Assembly: GCA_030540255.1 (NCBI GenBank)
Contig: JAUNWP010000009.1
Location: 1 to 40,723 of the forward strand
DNA from: Eubacteriales bacterium
GTDB taxonomy: Bacteria; Bacillota; Clostridia; Lachnospirales; Lachnospiraceae
Direction of reading: 5' to 3'
Length of the DNA stretch: 40,723 nucleotides
Below the pieces are notes generated by a model, which did no database searches, was not told where the DNA came from, and worked only from the letters and a program-made list of their open reading frames with translations. Every line of letters begins with the position of its first letter. Positions within the stretch are counted from its first letter, which is position 1. The translations under genes and the position numbers were made by a program. This document shows, one piece after another, positions 1-6,797 of the stretch.

Positions 1-298
1 TTATAGTCTGATTATTTCTGTTCTTGAGCATCAGGATCAAGAACTCATGAAATCAGCAAAAACTTACACTATCGTATATAAAATAAACTATAACTTGTTT
101 TCTGCGTTTAAGCAAGAAATACGAAAACGGCTGCACATCAGCCGGTATCCCCAACACAAAAGAGAGCACAGGCTTGCACAGCCGCAGTATTTATCTGTAA
201 ATATTATGTGAGCAAATGTTAAATAAGCATCCTGTGATCACATTATCAACAAGCCTCTTAAGGCAATATTTAATAATGTAAATGCAAATGTGAAGCCT
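1..298. other. Non-coding stretch beyond the malic enzyme stop
   Basis: No convincing gene is visible on either strand; short open frames lack ribosome binding sites and stop quickly. It holds an inverted repeat at 21-27/37-43 (TTCTTGA with TCAAGAA), a GC-rich hairpin at 128-144 (separate entry), and a 10-base palindrome TGTGATCACA at 233-242. An imperfect AT-rich repetition, around 199-215 and 270-290, also occurs. The role of the palindrome is unknown. Confidence 0.5.
117..144 (-). terminator. Possible Rho-independent terminator of the malic enzyme transcript
   Basis: On the minus strand a 6-bp stem CGGCTG/CAGCCG with a 5-base loop is followed by TTTTCGTATTT. It lies about 155 bases past the malic enzyme stop codon. 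The stem is short and the T-run is interrupted, so the call is tentative. Confidence 0.4.
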
Positions 299-1468
299 TT
301 AGACTCTTGCCACTCCTGTCTTACGTGCCGCATCTGCAGTAGCCTTGGCAACGGCATCCTTAACTCTCGGATCAAAAGCCTTAGGAATTACATATTCAGG
401 AGTAAGTTCCTCATCCGAAACAAGGCTTGCTATGGCATAAGCCGCAGCCTCTTTCATCTCGTCATTGATCTCCGTGGCACGGACATCCAAAGCGCCTCTG
501 AATATTCCCGGGAATACAAGCACATTGTTGATCTGGTTCGGATAGTCGGAACGACCTGAACCTACAACTGCCGCACCTGCTGCCTTGGAATCCTCCGGCA
601 TGATCTCAGGAACCGGATTTGCCATAGCAAATACTATTCCGTTATTCATAGAAGCTACCATCTCCTTGGTAACAAGGTTCGGACGTGATACTCCGATAAA
701 TATATCAGCACCCTTCATTGCATCGGCAAGCTTACCGTGCTCGTGGTTAAGATTTGATATATGAGATATAGCCTCCTGACCAAAGTTAAGACCCTCATCG
801 CCCTCACAGATGATGCCGTTGATATCACACATAACAACATTTCCGAAGCCCATCTTGATAAGCAGGTTGCCGATAGCGATTCCTGCCGCACCTGCACCGT
901 TGATAACGATCTTGACATCACCTATCTTCTTGCCTGTGACTTTGATGGCATTTATCAAAGCAGCGGCAACAACAACGGCTGTACCGTGCTGATCGTCATG
1001 GAATACGATAATGTCGCATTTCTCCTTAAGCTTCTTCTCTATCTCAAAGCATCTCGGAGCAGCAATATCCTCAAGATTGACACCTCCAAAGGAGCCTGCA
1101 AGCAGAGCAATGGTGTCAACTATAGTATCTACATCCTTGCTGCGTATGCAAAGCGGAATAGCATCAACATCTCCGAATTCCTTAAAGAGCACACATTTTC
1201 CTTCCATAACAGGCATACCTGCCTCAGGTCCGATGTCTCCGAGTCCGAGTATAGCCGTACCGTCGGTAACAACGGCAACGGTATTCCAGCGGCGTGTAAG
1301 CTCCCAGCTCTTCTCCGGATCCTTCTCGATAGCCTTGCAGGCTTCGGCAACACCCGGTGTATAAGCAAGTGCAAGTGCCTCAGAGCTGTCTACCTTGGCT
1401 CTTGACTTCATCTCGATCTTACCATGCAAGTCATAATGAAGCTTCAATGATTCCTCTGCTATATTCAT
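299..1468 (-). CDS. NAD(P)-dependent malic enzyme (decarboxylating malate dehydrogenase)
   Basis: Converts malate to pyruvate and CO2 with reduction of NAD(P) in the cytoplasm, linking C4 acids to pyruvate. At 389 residues it is the short bacterial type without a phosphotransacetylase extension. The N-terminal malic domain carries the YTPGVAEACKAI region and GLGDIGPEAGMPVMEGK. A metal/substrate segment FHDDQHGTAVV follows near residue 160, then the Rossmann nucleotide-binding motif GAGAAGIAIGNLL near residue 195. The start is the ATG at 1468, preceded by GGAGGAGG at good spacing. It has its own promoter and appears monocistronic. Family assignment is firm; NAD versus NADP preference cannot be read from the sequence. 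Confidence 0.95.
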   Translation of the reverse strand: MNIAEESLKLHYDLHGKIEMKSRAKVDSSEALALAYTPGVAEACKAIEKDPEKSWELTRRWNTVAVVTDGTAILGLGDIGPEAGMPVMEGKCVLFKEFGDVDAIPLCIRSKDVDTIVDTIALLAGSFGGVNLEDIAAPRCFEIEKKLKEKCDIIVFHDDQHGTAVVVAAALINAIKVTGKKIGDVKIVINGAGAAGIAIGNLLIKMGFGNVVMCDINGIICEGDEGLNFGQEAISHISNLNHEHGKLADAMKGADIFIGVSRPNLVTKEMVASMNNGIVFAMANPVPEIMPEDSKAAGAAVVGSGRSDYPNQINNVLVFPGIFRGALDVRATEINDEMKEAAAYAIASLVSDEELTPEYVIPKAFDPRVKDAVAKATADAARKTGVARV

Positions 1469-1507
1469 AATTCCTCCTCCGTCTTATATATCTGTATCCC
1501 GAAAACA

Positions 1508-1536
1508 ATTATTACTGTAAATGCTTCCGCCGTCAA
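1508..1536 (-). promoter_or_regulatory. Sigma-A-type promoter of malic enzyme
   Basis: Minus strand TTGACG (1536-1531), then either a 16-base spacer to TAATAA or a 17-base spacer to AATAAT, about 40 bases upstream of the start codon. Both hexamers are close to consensus. An inverted repeat lies just upstream (1555-1574). Confidence 0.6.
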
Positions 1537-1554
1537 GTATCTTATGAGCGCAGC

Positions 1555-1574
1555 CCGGTCAAAAATCTGACCGG
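1555..1574. repeat. Perfect 7-bp inverted repeat upstream of the malic enzyme promoter
   Basis: CCGGTCA (1555-1561) and TGACCGG (1568-1574) are separated by six bases. Neither strand has a T-run after it, so it does not look like a terminator. It sits about 20 bases upstream of the -35 hexamer, where an operator could lie. The regulator is unknown. Confidence 0.4.
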
Positions 1575-1627
1575 CACATTCCCTGACTAAGCGCGGTCTC
1601 TTGTGACATTTTCTCCTTTGCACGAGT

Positions 1628-1662
1628 ACGAATCCCGCATAGTTTATAAAAACTATGTTCGT
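1628..1662 (-). terminator. Hairpin after the DUF362-ferredoxin gene
   Basis: CATAGTTT (1638-1645) pairs with AAACTATG (1650-1657) around a 4-base loop. An outer ACGAA/TTCGT pairing extends it across an asymmetric bulge. It follows the stop codon at 1697 by about 35 bases. There is no U-tract on the minus strand, so it may be a 3'-end stabilising stem or a weak terminator. Confidence 0.35.
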
Positions 1663-1696
1663 ATCAGATATCTCAGATCAACTGCAGCTTTGGCTT

Positions 1697-2896
1697 TTAC
1701 AATCTTCGTACCTTTATTGCGTGCTTCGGGCACATTTCCTGACAGCAATAACAGCGTATACATTTTCTGTAATCATAGACAGGCGGTCTGCTGCGGTCTC
1801 CCTTAACAAAGTTCACTGCCTTTCCCGGTACCGGACAATGCTCAGTGCAGATGCCGCATTTAACGCAGAGTTCCTTGTCAATATATGGTCGTCTTGCAAC
1901 CGAGGTCATAATATCCGAAAAACGGCTTAATAAGGTCTTCTTGCTGCCGTTTCTGTCCACATCGAACTTTGCATTGCCGTAGCGTGCAAACAATTCGTCC
2001 GGAGATATCTGATATTCGCCACATTCATTGCCGCCTTCCCCGGCAGTACCGGCATCGGCATCAGCTCTTACATCGATTATCTCTATGTTCTCAAAATGGC
2101 AGCTTCCTATCCCTATATTCTCTCCCTGTACATTGGTAGGGATAAGCTCGGGATCAAGATCAACAAGCCTGCAGAACACGGTATCAAGTGCAACGGGATC
2201 CGTAGAGAATAGCAATACATTCATAGCTATCGGAGTACCGGATCCGGGACCGTTACCTTCCATAGCGACTATTCCGTCCATGATATGCAGTCTCGGTTTG
2301 GTACACTTATGTATATCGGCAAGCATCCTTGCAAACATGCTTGCATTAGGGAACTTTACATGTCCTTCTGCCTTGCGGTAGCCGCATATAAGTCCGTACA
2401 TATTTTTAACAGCCCCGGTTATCTTCTCAAGAGCATGCGTCTTCATCTTGCTTAAGCCTATTATCGCATCACTCTCAGTCACGGCTTTGGCAAAATAAAA
2501 CTGCTTTGCCGCCACGCCCTCCGGATAATCAACTAAAACCTCATTTGACATCTCTGCAGGTCTTACACCGTATTCGGCAAAAACATCATCCAGCCCTGCC
2601 GTCGTAACTGCAGCACTCATTTGTCCGTGCCCCGGTGAATCTCCGCAGACAATATCAGCATATCCGTGTTCCTTTAAGATGCGCAGCATTTCCGCAGTTA
2701 CCGAAGGATGAGTTATTACAGCCTTATCGGGTTCCGATACTATCAGAAAGTTTGGCTTTACAAGTATGCTCTCATCCTTGGCTATAAGACTCTCTATGCC
2801 GCCTATTGCAGCTATTCCGGCGCACATGGCTCTATACACTTTTTCTCTGTCGTAGCTGTCGCAATACACTACGGCTACTCTTGATTTTTCAGACAT
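1697..2896 (-). CDS. DUF362 domain protein with C-terminal 2x[4Fe-4S] ferredoxin domain
   Basis: This is a 399-residue cytoplasmic protein. Residues about 1-320 match the DUF362 pattern, with VKPNFLI, VCGDSPGHGQ, GLSKMKTHALEKITGAVKNMYG and a late DPVALDTV segment. The C-terminal part has two ferredoxin clusters: CVKCGICTEHCPVPGK and CIRCYCCQEMCPKHAIKV. The cysteine spacing supports two [4Fe-4S] clusters, so it probably moves electrons. The DUF362 reaction is not established. The start is the ATG at 2896, after GGTGGA. The GNAT gene ends only 59 bases upstream on the same strand, so it may be the third gene of the ybaK transcript. Malic enzyme downstream has its own promoter. Confidence 0.88.
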   Translation of the reverse strand: MSEKSRVAVVYCDSYDREKVYRAMCAGIAAIGGIESLIAKDESILVKPNFLIVSEPDKAVITHPSVTAEMLRILKEHGYADIVCGDSPGHGQMSAAVTTAGLDDVFAEYGVRPAEMSNEVLVDYPEGVAAKQFYFAKAVTESDAIIGLSKMKTHALEKITGAVKNMYGLICGYRKAEGHVKFPNASMFARMLADIHKCTKPRLHIMDGIVAMEGNGPGSGTPIAMNVLLFSTDPVALDTVFCRLVDLDPELIPTNVQGENIGIGSCHFENIEIIDVRADADAGTAGEGGNECGEYQISPDELFARYGNAKFDVDRNGSKKTLLSRFSDIMTSVARRPYIDKELCVKCGICTEHCPVPGKAVNFVKGDRSRPPVYDYRKCIRCYCCQEMCPKHAIKVRRL

Positions 2897-2955
2897 TTAT
2901 ATATCCACCGTTTTTCATTTTCTTTATCCAATATACTATCCGAATATAAGCCTGA

Positions 2956-3561
2956 TCAATACTTATCGAAATCAATAAACGATACTACCTCATTAAAGCT
3001 CTTAATATTGCCTTGAGGTGATACATGATCTCCTATCATCTTCTCCATCCAGATCATATTGTACCAACGATCAAATTTGTAGCCGCACTGCTTAAATTCA
3101 CCGACTAGACGATATCCAAGATGCTCATGAAAATCTGCACTGTTCTTAGTCAGATACTCATCTTCAACTTCCGGATATCCTATACAGGCATACATATTCA
3201 ATATGCCCATCTGCTTACATATGTCCTCTAAGGCAAGATACAGACGCTTTCCGAGTCCCGTCTTTTGAACATTTTTATCGAGATATATAGTTGTCTCTAC
3301 AGACCAGTTATAAGCGGCACGCGCTTTGAACGCTCCTACATAGGCATATCCGAGTATCCTTCTCTCCTGCTCTGCAACTATATACGGATAGCTTTTAAGA
3401 GTATTCCTTATACGCTTTTCAAATTCCTCTATAGTCGGCACCTCACACTCAAAGCTTATGACCGTCTTCTCAACATAAGGCGCATATATCTTAAGCAGCT
3501 GCTCAGCATCCGATACCTCAGCCGGGCGTATGATTATCTTTGTGTTATTAATTTCTGTCAT
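2956..3561 (-). CDS. GNAT-family N-acetyltransferase, phosphinothricin acetyltransferase-like
   Basis: A 201-residue acetyl-CoA-dependent acetyltransferase. The opening IIIRPAEVSDAEQLLKIYAPYV and the following TVISFECEVPT are typical of the phosphinothricin N-acetyltransferase branch. The acetyl-CoA-binding motif A is NVQKTGLGKRLYLALE near residues 125-140. The later FHEHLGYRLVGEFKQCGYKF and WYNMIWMEK also fit this branch. Many relatives act on amino acid analogues or unknown amines, so the name does not establish herbicide resistance. The gene starts 6 bases after the ybaK stop codon, using an AAGGA within that gene's end, so the two are probably co-transcribed. Confidence 0.88.
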   Translation of the reverse strand: MTEINNTKIIIRPAEVSDAEQLLKIYAPYVEKTVISFECEVPTIEEFEKRIRNTLKSYPYIVAEQERRILGYAYVGAFKARAAYNWSVETTIYLDKNVQKTGLGKRLYLALEDICKQMGILNMYACIGYPEVEDEYLTKNSADFHEHLGYRLVGEFKQCGYKFDRWYNMIWMEKMIGDHVSPQGNIKSFNEVVSFIDFDKY

Positions 3562-3567
3562 ACTGTA

Positions 3568-4032
3568 TTATTCCTTGCAAACATCTATCCAGCTGTCAGC
3601 TCCCGCAACTGCCTCAAGCTCCGGTATAGTGAGCTTAACGGCGCTGTGATCATTGCCTGCTGCAGGATATACCGTATCGAACTTTTTTAATGATTCGTCA
3701 AGATATACCTCAACACCGTCCTTGATTCCAAATGGGCATACCCCGCCCGGAGCATGTCCGATATAGTACTCAACTTCCTCAAACGGGATCATCTTTGCTT
3801 TGGTATGAAATTTCTCCTTATACTTGTGATTATCTATACGTGCGGTTCCTTCTGCCAATATGAGTATCGCCTTATCTCCCTCCAGAAACGAGAGAGTCTT
3901 GGCTATCATGCCGGGCTCAACACCGAGAGCCTCTGCTGCAAGCTGAACCGTGGCACTTGAATCATCAAGCTCTATGATATGATCCGCGTATCCCTTTTCC
4001 TCAAGATACTTTTTTGCTTTTTCAAACGACAT
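3568..4032 (-). CDS. YbaK/EbsC-family aminoacyl-tRNA deacylase
   Basis: This 154-residue single-domain protein resembles the editing domain that hydrolyses mischarged tRNA (Cys- or Ala-tRNAPro in known members). Visible family signatures are TVQLAAEALGVEPGMIAKTLSF with the conserved lysine K45, ILAEGTARID, GHAPGGVCPFG, and the late YPAAGNDHSAVKLT segment. It acts in trans, probably with ProRS, but the exact substrate cannot be read. The start ATG is at 4032. It is first in a likely operon with the GNAT gene, driven by the promoter at 4132-4161 and preceded by a roughly 95-base leader. Confidence 0.88.
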   Translation of the reverse strand: MSFEKAKKYLEEKGYADHIIELDDSSATVQLAAEALGVEPGMIAKTLSFLEGDKAILILAEGTARIDNHKYKEKFHTKAKMIPFEEVEYYIGHAPGGVCPFGIKDGVEVYLDESLKKFDTVYPAAGNDHSAVKLTIPELEAVAGADSWIDVCKE

Positions 4033-4073
4033 TGCTTTTTTCCTCGAAAAGATTACTTTTGTAAATACACGCA

Positions 4074-4085
4074 GCTTATATAAGC
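4074..4085. promoter_or_regulatory. 12-base perfect palindrome in the ybaK leader
   Basis: GCTTATATAAGC lies between the predicted -10 hexamer and the start codon. It could be an operator or a small stem in the leader RNA. No regulator is identifiable. Confidence 0.3.
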
Positions 4086-4131
4086 CGGTTTTTCTGAAAT
4101 CAGTATAAATTAATTTATGATAATTTTGTTT

Positions 4132-4161
4132 ATATTACGCATTCCTGCAGCAAAAAGTCAA
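4132..4161 (-). promoter_or_regulatory. Sigma-A-type promoter of the ybaK-GNAT unit
   Basis: Minus strand TTGACT (4161-4156), an 18-base spacer, then TAATAT (4137-4132). Both hexamers are near consensus, and the site is about 100 bases upstream of the ybaK ATG. The rest of 4033-4260 holds no gene. Confidence 0.6.
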
Positions 4162-4260
4162 GCATCTCTATTTCATGCATAAATAAAGAGCCTATAGCCT
4201 GGTGGATCCCTTCGCAATAGACTCTCAATCTTAACAATATCTGTTCGCATTTAAATAGGT

Positions 4261-4983
4261 TTAATTATCCTTATTGCAAATCATTCTACTGAAATCTTCC
4301 GTCACTATATATTGATCTTCAGGCGAATAATAAAAATGTCCGGAATTATTCAGCATTTTGACACTCACCTGCGGATTGTTCTCAAATAGCTTGCCGCACT
4401 TTACCGACACCATCTCATCATAAGCGGAAAGATATACATGTGATTTAGTAGATAAGCTTCCAAGCATCTTACGTGTTTTTCTGATTTCCGAAAACAACTC
4501 AAGATATCTCGGTATCCATGTCAGATATTTAAAAACATTCTTTTCTATCCTGATACTGCATGCCTTCTGCGCAGCAAGGTTCCATTCGTCCTCAGGCTTT
4601 ATCCTGCCTGTATATACTTTCTGCATTGTCCTAATCAAACGAAATGTAATATGCAGCTTTAGAGGAACATTAATGAGGAACAATTCATCTATCGGTCTTC
4701 GTATAGCTTCCTGTATCGCAAATAAAGTTCCCATGGAATGAGCAACTATTATAATACTGTCACAGCTTTCAGACAATTCGTCAAGAGCCTCGCTTACCTG
4801 CTGTTTCCACTCAGACATTGATGTCCTTGAAAGATCCCTTACGCTTCCTCCGTGACCCTTTAATAACAGATTGCATACCGAATATCCCTTGGGCACGAGC
4901 AGTAAAAACGGTTTAAAATGCTCCGGAGTGCCAAGTATCCCGTGTATAAATAATATTCCTGTTTTGCCCTGCTCATGCATCAT
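4261..4983 (-). CDS. Alpha/beta-hydrolase, carboxylesterase-like
   Basis: A 240-residue serine hydrolase. The oxyanion-side motif FIHGILGTPEHF is near residues 12-23. The nucleophile elbow is AHSMG with Ser83. A likely acid is in YLSAYDEMVS, and the likely catalytic histidine is in NNSGHFYYSPEDQ near the C-terminus. There is no signal peptide, so it is cytoplasmic. The length and fold resemble monoacylglycerol-lipase or Est30-type carboxylesterases; the substrate is unknown. Two adjacent ATG codons (4983 and 4980) are possible starts, with only a weak GGTAGTGG ahead. It is immediately downstream of the remnant patch, and its stop is followed by an AT-rich gap. Confidence 0.85.
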   Translation of the reverse strand: MMHEQGKTGILFIHGILGTPEHFKPFLLLVPKGYSVCNLLLKGHGGSVRDLSRTSMSEWKQQVSEALDELSESCDSIIIVAHSMGTLFAIQEAIRRPIDELFLINVPLKLHITFRLIRTMQKVYTGRIKPEDEWNLAAQKACSIRIEKNVFKYLTWIPRYLELFSEIRKTRKMLGSLSTKSHVYLSAYDEMVSVKCGKLFENNPQVSVKMLNNSGHFYYSPEDQYIVTEDFSRMICNKDN

Positions 4984-4995
4984 GCCACTACCAAA

Positions 4996-5100
4996 CTATA
5001 ACATCTCTAAAAAGCCTGCAACCGCTATAATTCGAATATCATCTATTGCAGACTCAAGAAAGTCTTTATCTCCGGTCAAAAATAAATCTTTACCTTTACA
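4996..5100 (-). pseudogene. Remnant: C-terminal end of a PIN-domain (VapC-like) protein
   Basis: Minus-strand translation gives about 34 residues containing KDLFLTGDKDFLES, followed by IRII and GFLEML, then a TAG stop at 4998-4996. The TGDKDF signature and the closing FLEML are typical of the last part of PIN_3-type toxin nucleases. The first two-thirds of the domain, with the first catalytic aspartates, are missing. No start codon or RBS serves this frame. It abuts a response-regulator fragment in another frame. Confidence 0.6.
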
Positions 5101-5147
5101 GATTGGGCAATACTTTCGTCATCCTCTGCATAATATACTTCAATCAT
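5076..5147 (-). pseudogene. Remnant: N-terminus of a response regulator
   Basis: An ATG at 5147, preceded by AAAGGTAAG, opens a 23-codon frame. Its first 18 residues, MIEVYYAEDDESIAQSVK, match the first strand and acidic pocket (EDD) of two-component receiver domains. The frame then runs off into PIN-remnant DNA and stops at TGA (5078-5076). The RBS survives but the protein cannot function. It marks a junction between two unrelated genes. Confidence 0.5.
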
Positions 5148-5186
5148 ACTTCTTACCTTTCGATTGGTCTAACTACCAACTTTATT

Positions 5187-5531
5187 CTATTGTTTTATCT
5201 TCCAATGCCCGTATCTGTTACCACCTTCGCGGATAATAAGTTCACTATCACGAAGCTTCTTCATTTCACGCTCTATAGTTCTCTTAGGAATCCGCAGCGT
5301 TTCAGATATCGCAGAAACCGTAATAGTATCATCGACACTTATCATTTCAATAATCTTTTCCGCCAATCCGCCATCTATTCCGCCATCGTGGCGGTTTGGC
5401 ACTTTAGGCTGATCTATAAGGGCACTCTTGAGCGCCGGGAAATACACTCTGATTCCGTTTCCAAGTATCTCATATCTGGGAAGCTCTGCGCCAAGCGCTA
5501 TGCACTCATCACAAATCTTCTTGACTTTCCC
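5187..5531 (-). pseudogene. Remnant: C-terminal winged-helix part of an AlbA/AAA_4-type ATP-binding regulator
   Basis: About 114 open codons run from just after a TGA at 5534-5532 to the TAG at 5187. The sequence GKVKKICDECIALGAELPRY and RVYFP resembles the end of the AAA_4 domain. A winged-helix domain follows, with VSAISETLRIPKRTIEREMK and LIIREGGNRYGHWKI. Family members are usually 400-500 residues, so the N-terminal AlbA_2/ATPase part is gone. A shorter product from a GTG at 5447 (86 residues, just the DNA-binding domain) is possible, but no good RBS is seen. The flanks are also remnants. Confidence 0.6.
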
Positions 5532-5583
5532 TCATTTCATGATAGAATACAAATTAGAAATGGGTTTTGTTCCAAGTAAAGTC

Positions 5584-6120
5584 TTATGACTCCAAAGGGT
5601 TGCTCGTTTCTTTTTTTATGTCTATAACATCATAAAGATACATTTTTCCGTCATTTGCATGTCGAATAAGAAGCGAAGCATGAAATAAATTATATCGCTG
5701 TAAACTTCCAGTCTCATCATATACCGGCAATGCAAAAGCTGAATCATAACGATACCATCCGAATCGTGCATTCCATTTATGTTTATCGCTTTGATTATCC
5801 CGATAATGCTTTCCAACAGCAATCTCTATCATTTCCGGTATGCCTTGCACTGCATTTGCCTTTGCTTTCGCCGCAGTGCCTTTTAATTTCCGAGTATAAA
5901 TAGATCCTTTATACTCGCTGGGTAAATCAGAGCCGATATAAATAATATCATTGGTATCAGCAATGATATAAAACTCACCAACATACTGTCGCAGATACTC
6001 CTCAACATCATCCCAGTTAACATTTCTTTTTCCCTTGAAACAAATATCGTTAATCATCACGATATTGTTTCCATCTGCATCTTTAATTACAGATACGTTT
6101 CTATCTTTTTGTTCTCCCAT
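5584..6120 (-). CDS. Conserved protein of unknown function, possible phage-type nuclease-fold domain
   Basis: 178 residues, with no signal peptide or membrane segment. I do not recognise a named family with certainty. Notable segments are NIVMINDICFKGKRNVNWDD, VGEFYIIAD, an SEYKGSIYTRKLKGTAAKAK block, WYRYDSAFALPVYDE, LFHASLLIRHA and a closing YLYDVIDIKKETSNPL. That last pattern and the YTRKL block recall small domains found in phage polyvalent and head proteins, some predicted to be RNase-like (PBECR group). This is memory-based inference. The gene is richer in A and T than its neighbours and lies downstream of an antitoxin gene, 175 bases away, with its own likely -10 box. It could be a toxin, a phage relic or a standalone protein. 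Confidence 0.6.
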   Translation of the reverse strand: MGEQKDRNVSVIKDADGNNIVMINDICFKGKRNVNWDDVEEYLRQYVGEFYIIADTNDIIYIGSDLPSEYKGSIYTRKLKGTAAKAKANAVQGIPEMIEIAVGKHYRDNQSDKHKWNARFGWYRYDSAFALPVYDETGSLQRYNLFHASLLIRHANDGKMYLYDVIDIKKETSNPLES

Positions 6121-6186
6121 ATATCTCTTAGCCTCATACTTATGTACTAAGAACGTAAGCTGACTTTTCTCAGCTACAATGTATTA

Positions 6187-6192
6187 ATTATA
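6187..6192 (-). promoter_or_regulatory. Candidate -10 box for the 178-residue gene
   Basis: Perfect TATAAT on the minus strand, about 67 bases upstream of the start codon. A TTGACT (6220-6215) is 22 bases upstream, which is too far for an ideal promoter. The leader after the box contains AGCTGA/TCAGCT, a small hairpin at about 6158-6175. Confidence 0.35.
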
Positions 6193-6257
6193 GCATCTAG
6201 CTGATAACTCCATTAGTCAATCTAATACAAATTATTGCACCAATTCTCATAATAACG

Positions 6258-6299
6258 CTATTCTGTGGTCGCTTTGTAAAATTTAGTCAGTTTCCTCAT
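6258..6299 (-). pseudogene. 13-codon frame coupled to the antitoxin stop, possible toxin stump
   Basis: The antitoxin stop TGA overlaps an ATG (ATGA, 6299-6296), the arrangement typical of a coupled toxin gene. The frame reads MRKLTKFYKATTE and then stops at TAG (6260-6258). The same frame continues for 11 more codons before another stop. This could be the start of a decayed toxin or a chance frame; the family cannot be identified from 13 residues. Confidence 0.3.
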
Positions 6300-6538
6300 T
6301 TAGCAAGAACCTCATATGCTTCTCTATTTTTCATAATCAGTCTCTTGGAGATAGCCATAACATCCTCATCTGAAGCTTCAATTTCAGCATTAACTTCGCT
6401 AAAATCAATTACAAGATACCTCGGAACATTATTCTTCAAGATAACGGCCGAGCCATGCTCATCTACTAATCTTGCAATCTTTGAAAAATTCTGATTTGCT
6501 TCTGTTATTGATACCATGGCATTTGTGTCTATCATCAT
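6296..6538 (-). CDS. Type II antitoxin, Phd/YefM family
   Basis: About 80 residues. VSITEANQNFSKIARLVDEHG, followed by AVILKNNVPRYLVIDF, is the standard Phd/YefM N-terminal DNA-binding fold. The acidic C-terminal tail would wrap the toxin. Start choice: AGGAGG at 6552-6547 is 8 bases from the ATG at 6538. An upstream in-frame GTG at 6547 overlaps the RBS and is unlikely. No toxin of the usual Doc, RelE or YoeB type follows. Instead there is a 13-codon coupled frame, a 175-base gap, and the 178-residue gene. Like other members it probably represses its own promoter. Confidence 0.85.
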   Translation of the reverse strand: MMIDTNAMVSITEANQNFSKIARLVDEHGSAVILKNNVPRYLVIDFSEVNAEIEASDEDVMAISKRLIMKNREAYEVLAK

Positions 6539-6625
6539 ATTTCTCACCTCCTTAAATAAAGGATATAATAAAAATAGGATAAATTCAACCTATTGAAACT
6601 ACCGGATTTTCCAAAACCTTTTTGT

Positions 6626-6674
6626 AACAAAATAAGCTGCAAACTACGGATTCATTTCCGTACCTGCAGCTTAT
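6626..6674 (-). terminator. Rho-independent terminator for the pcrA-rlmD unit
   Basis: ATAAGCTGCA (6632-6641) pairs with TGCAGCTTAT (6665-6674), with an inner ACGGA/TCCGT pairing. On the minus strand the stem is followed by TTTTGTTAC. It lies about 125 bases past the rlmD stop, and between it and that stop (6675-6797) I see no gene. The rest of the gap, 6553-6625, is the AT-rich promoter region of the antitoxin gene. Confidence 0.6.
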
Positions 6675-6797
6675 CAATTAATCTTCCTGTTTAATTGTAT
6701 TCCTATCTATATGATGTTAAAATTCTGTACCTCATCATTGACGCATTAATCAGCTTCATTATGCATAAATCAAGCTATGAAATCCTTGCGCAGCTTT

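Noticed and set aside
233..242. TGTGATCACA as a CRP-like site
   Set aside because: The half-sites lack the 6-base spacing of CRP sites, and it lies downstream of a gene with no promoter near it.
761..1405. Long plus-strand frame opposite malic enzyme
   Set aside because: Antisense shadow of a clearly coding frame; no family resemblance or RBS. The same holds for the long plus-strand frames at 24049-24768 and 32354-33118.
5447..5534. Functional small DNA-binding protein starting at the GTG 5447
   Set aside because: Possible, but no RBS is visible and coding similarity continues upstream of it to a stop codon, so a truncated gene is the simpler reading.
5046..5579. Plus-strand 177-codon frame across the remnant patch
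   Set aside because: The opposite strand translates into recognisable domain fragments. The plus-strand product has no recognisable features.
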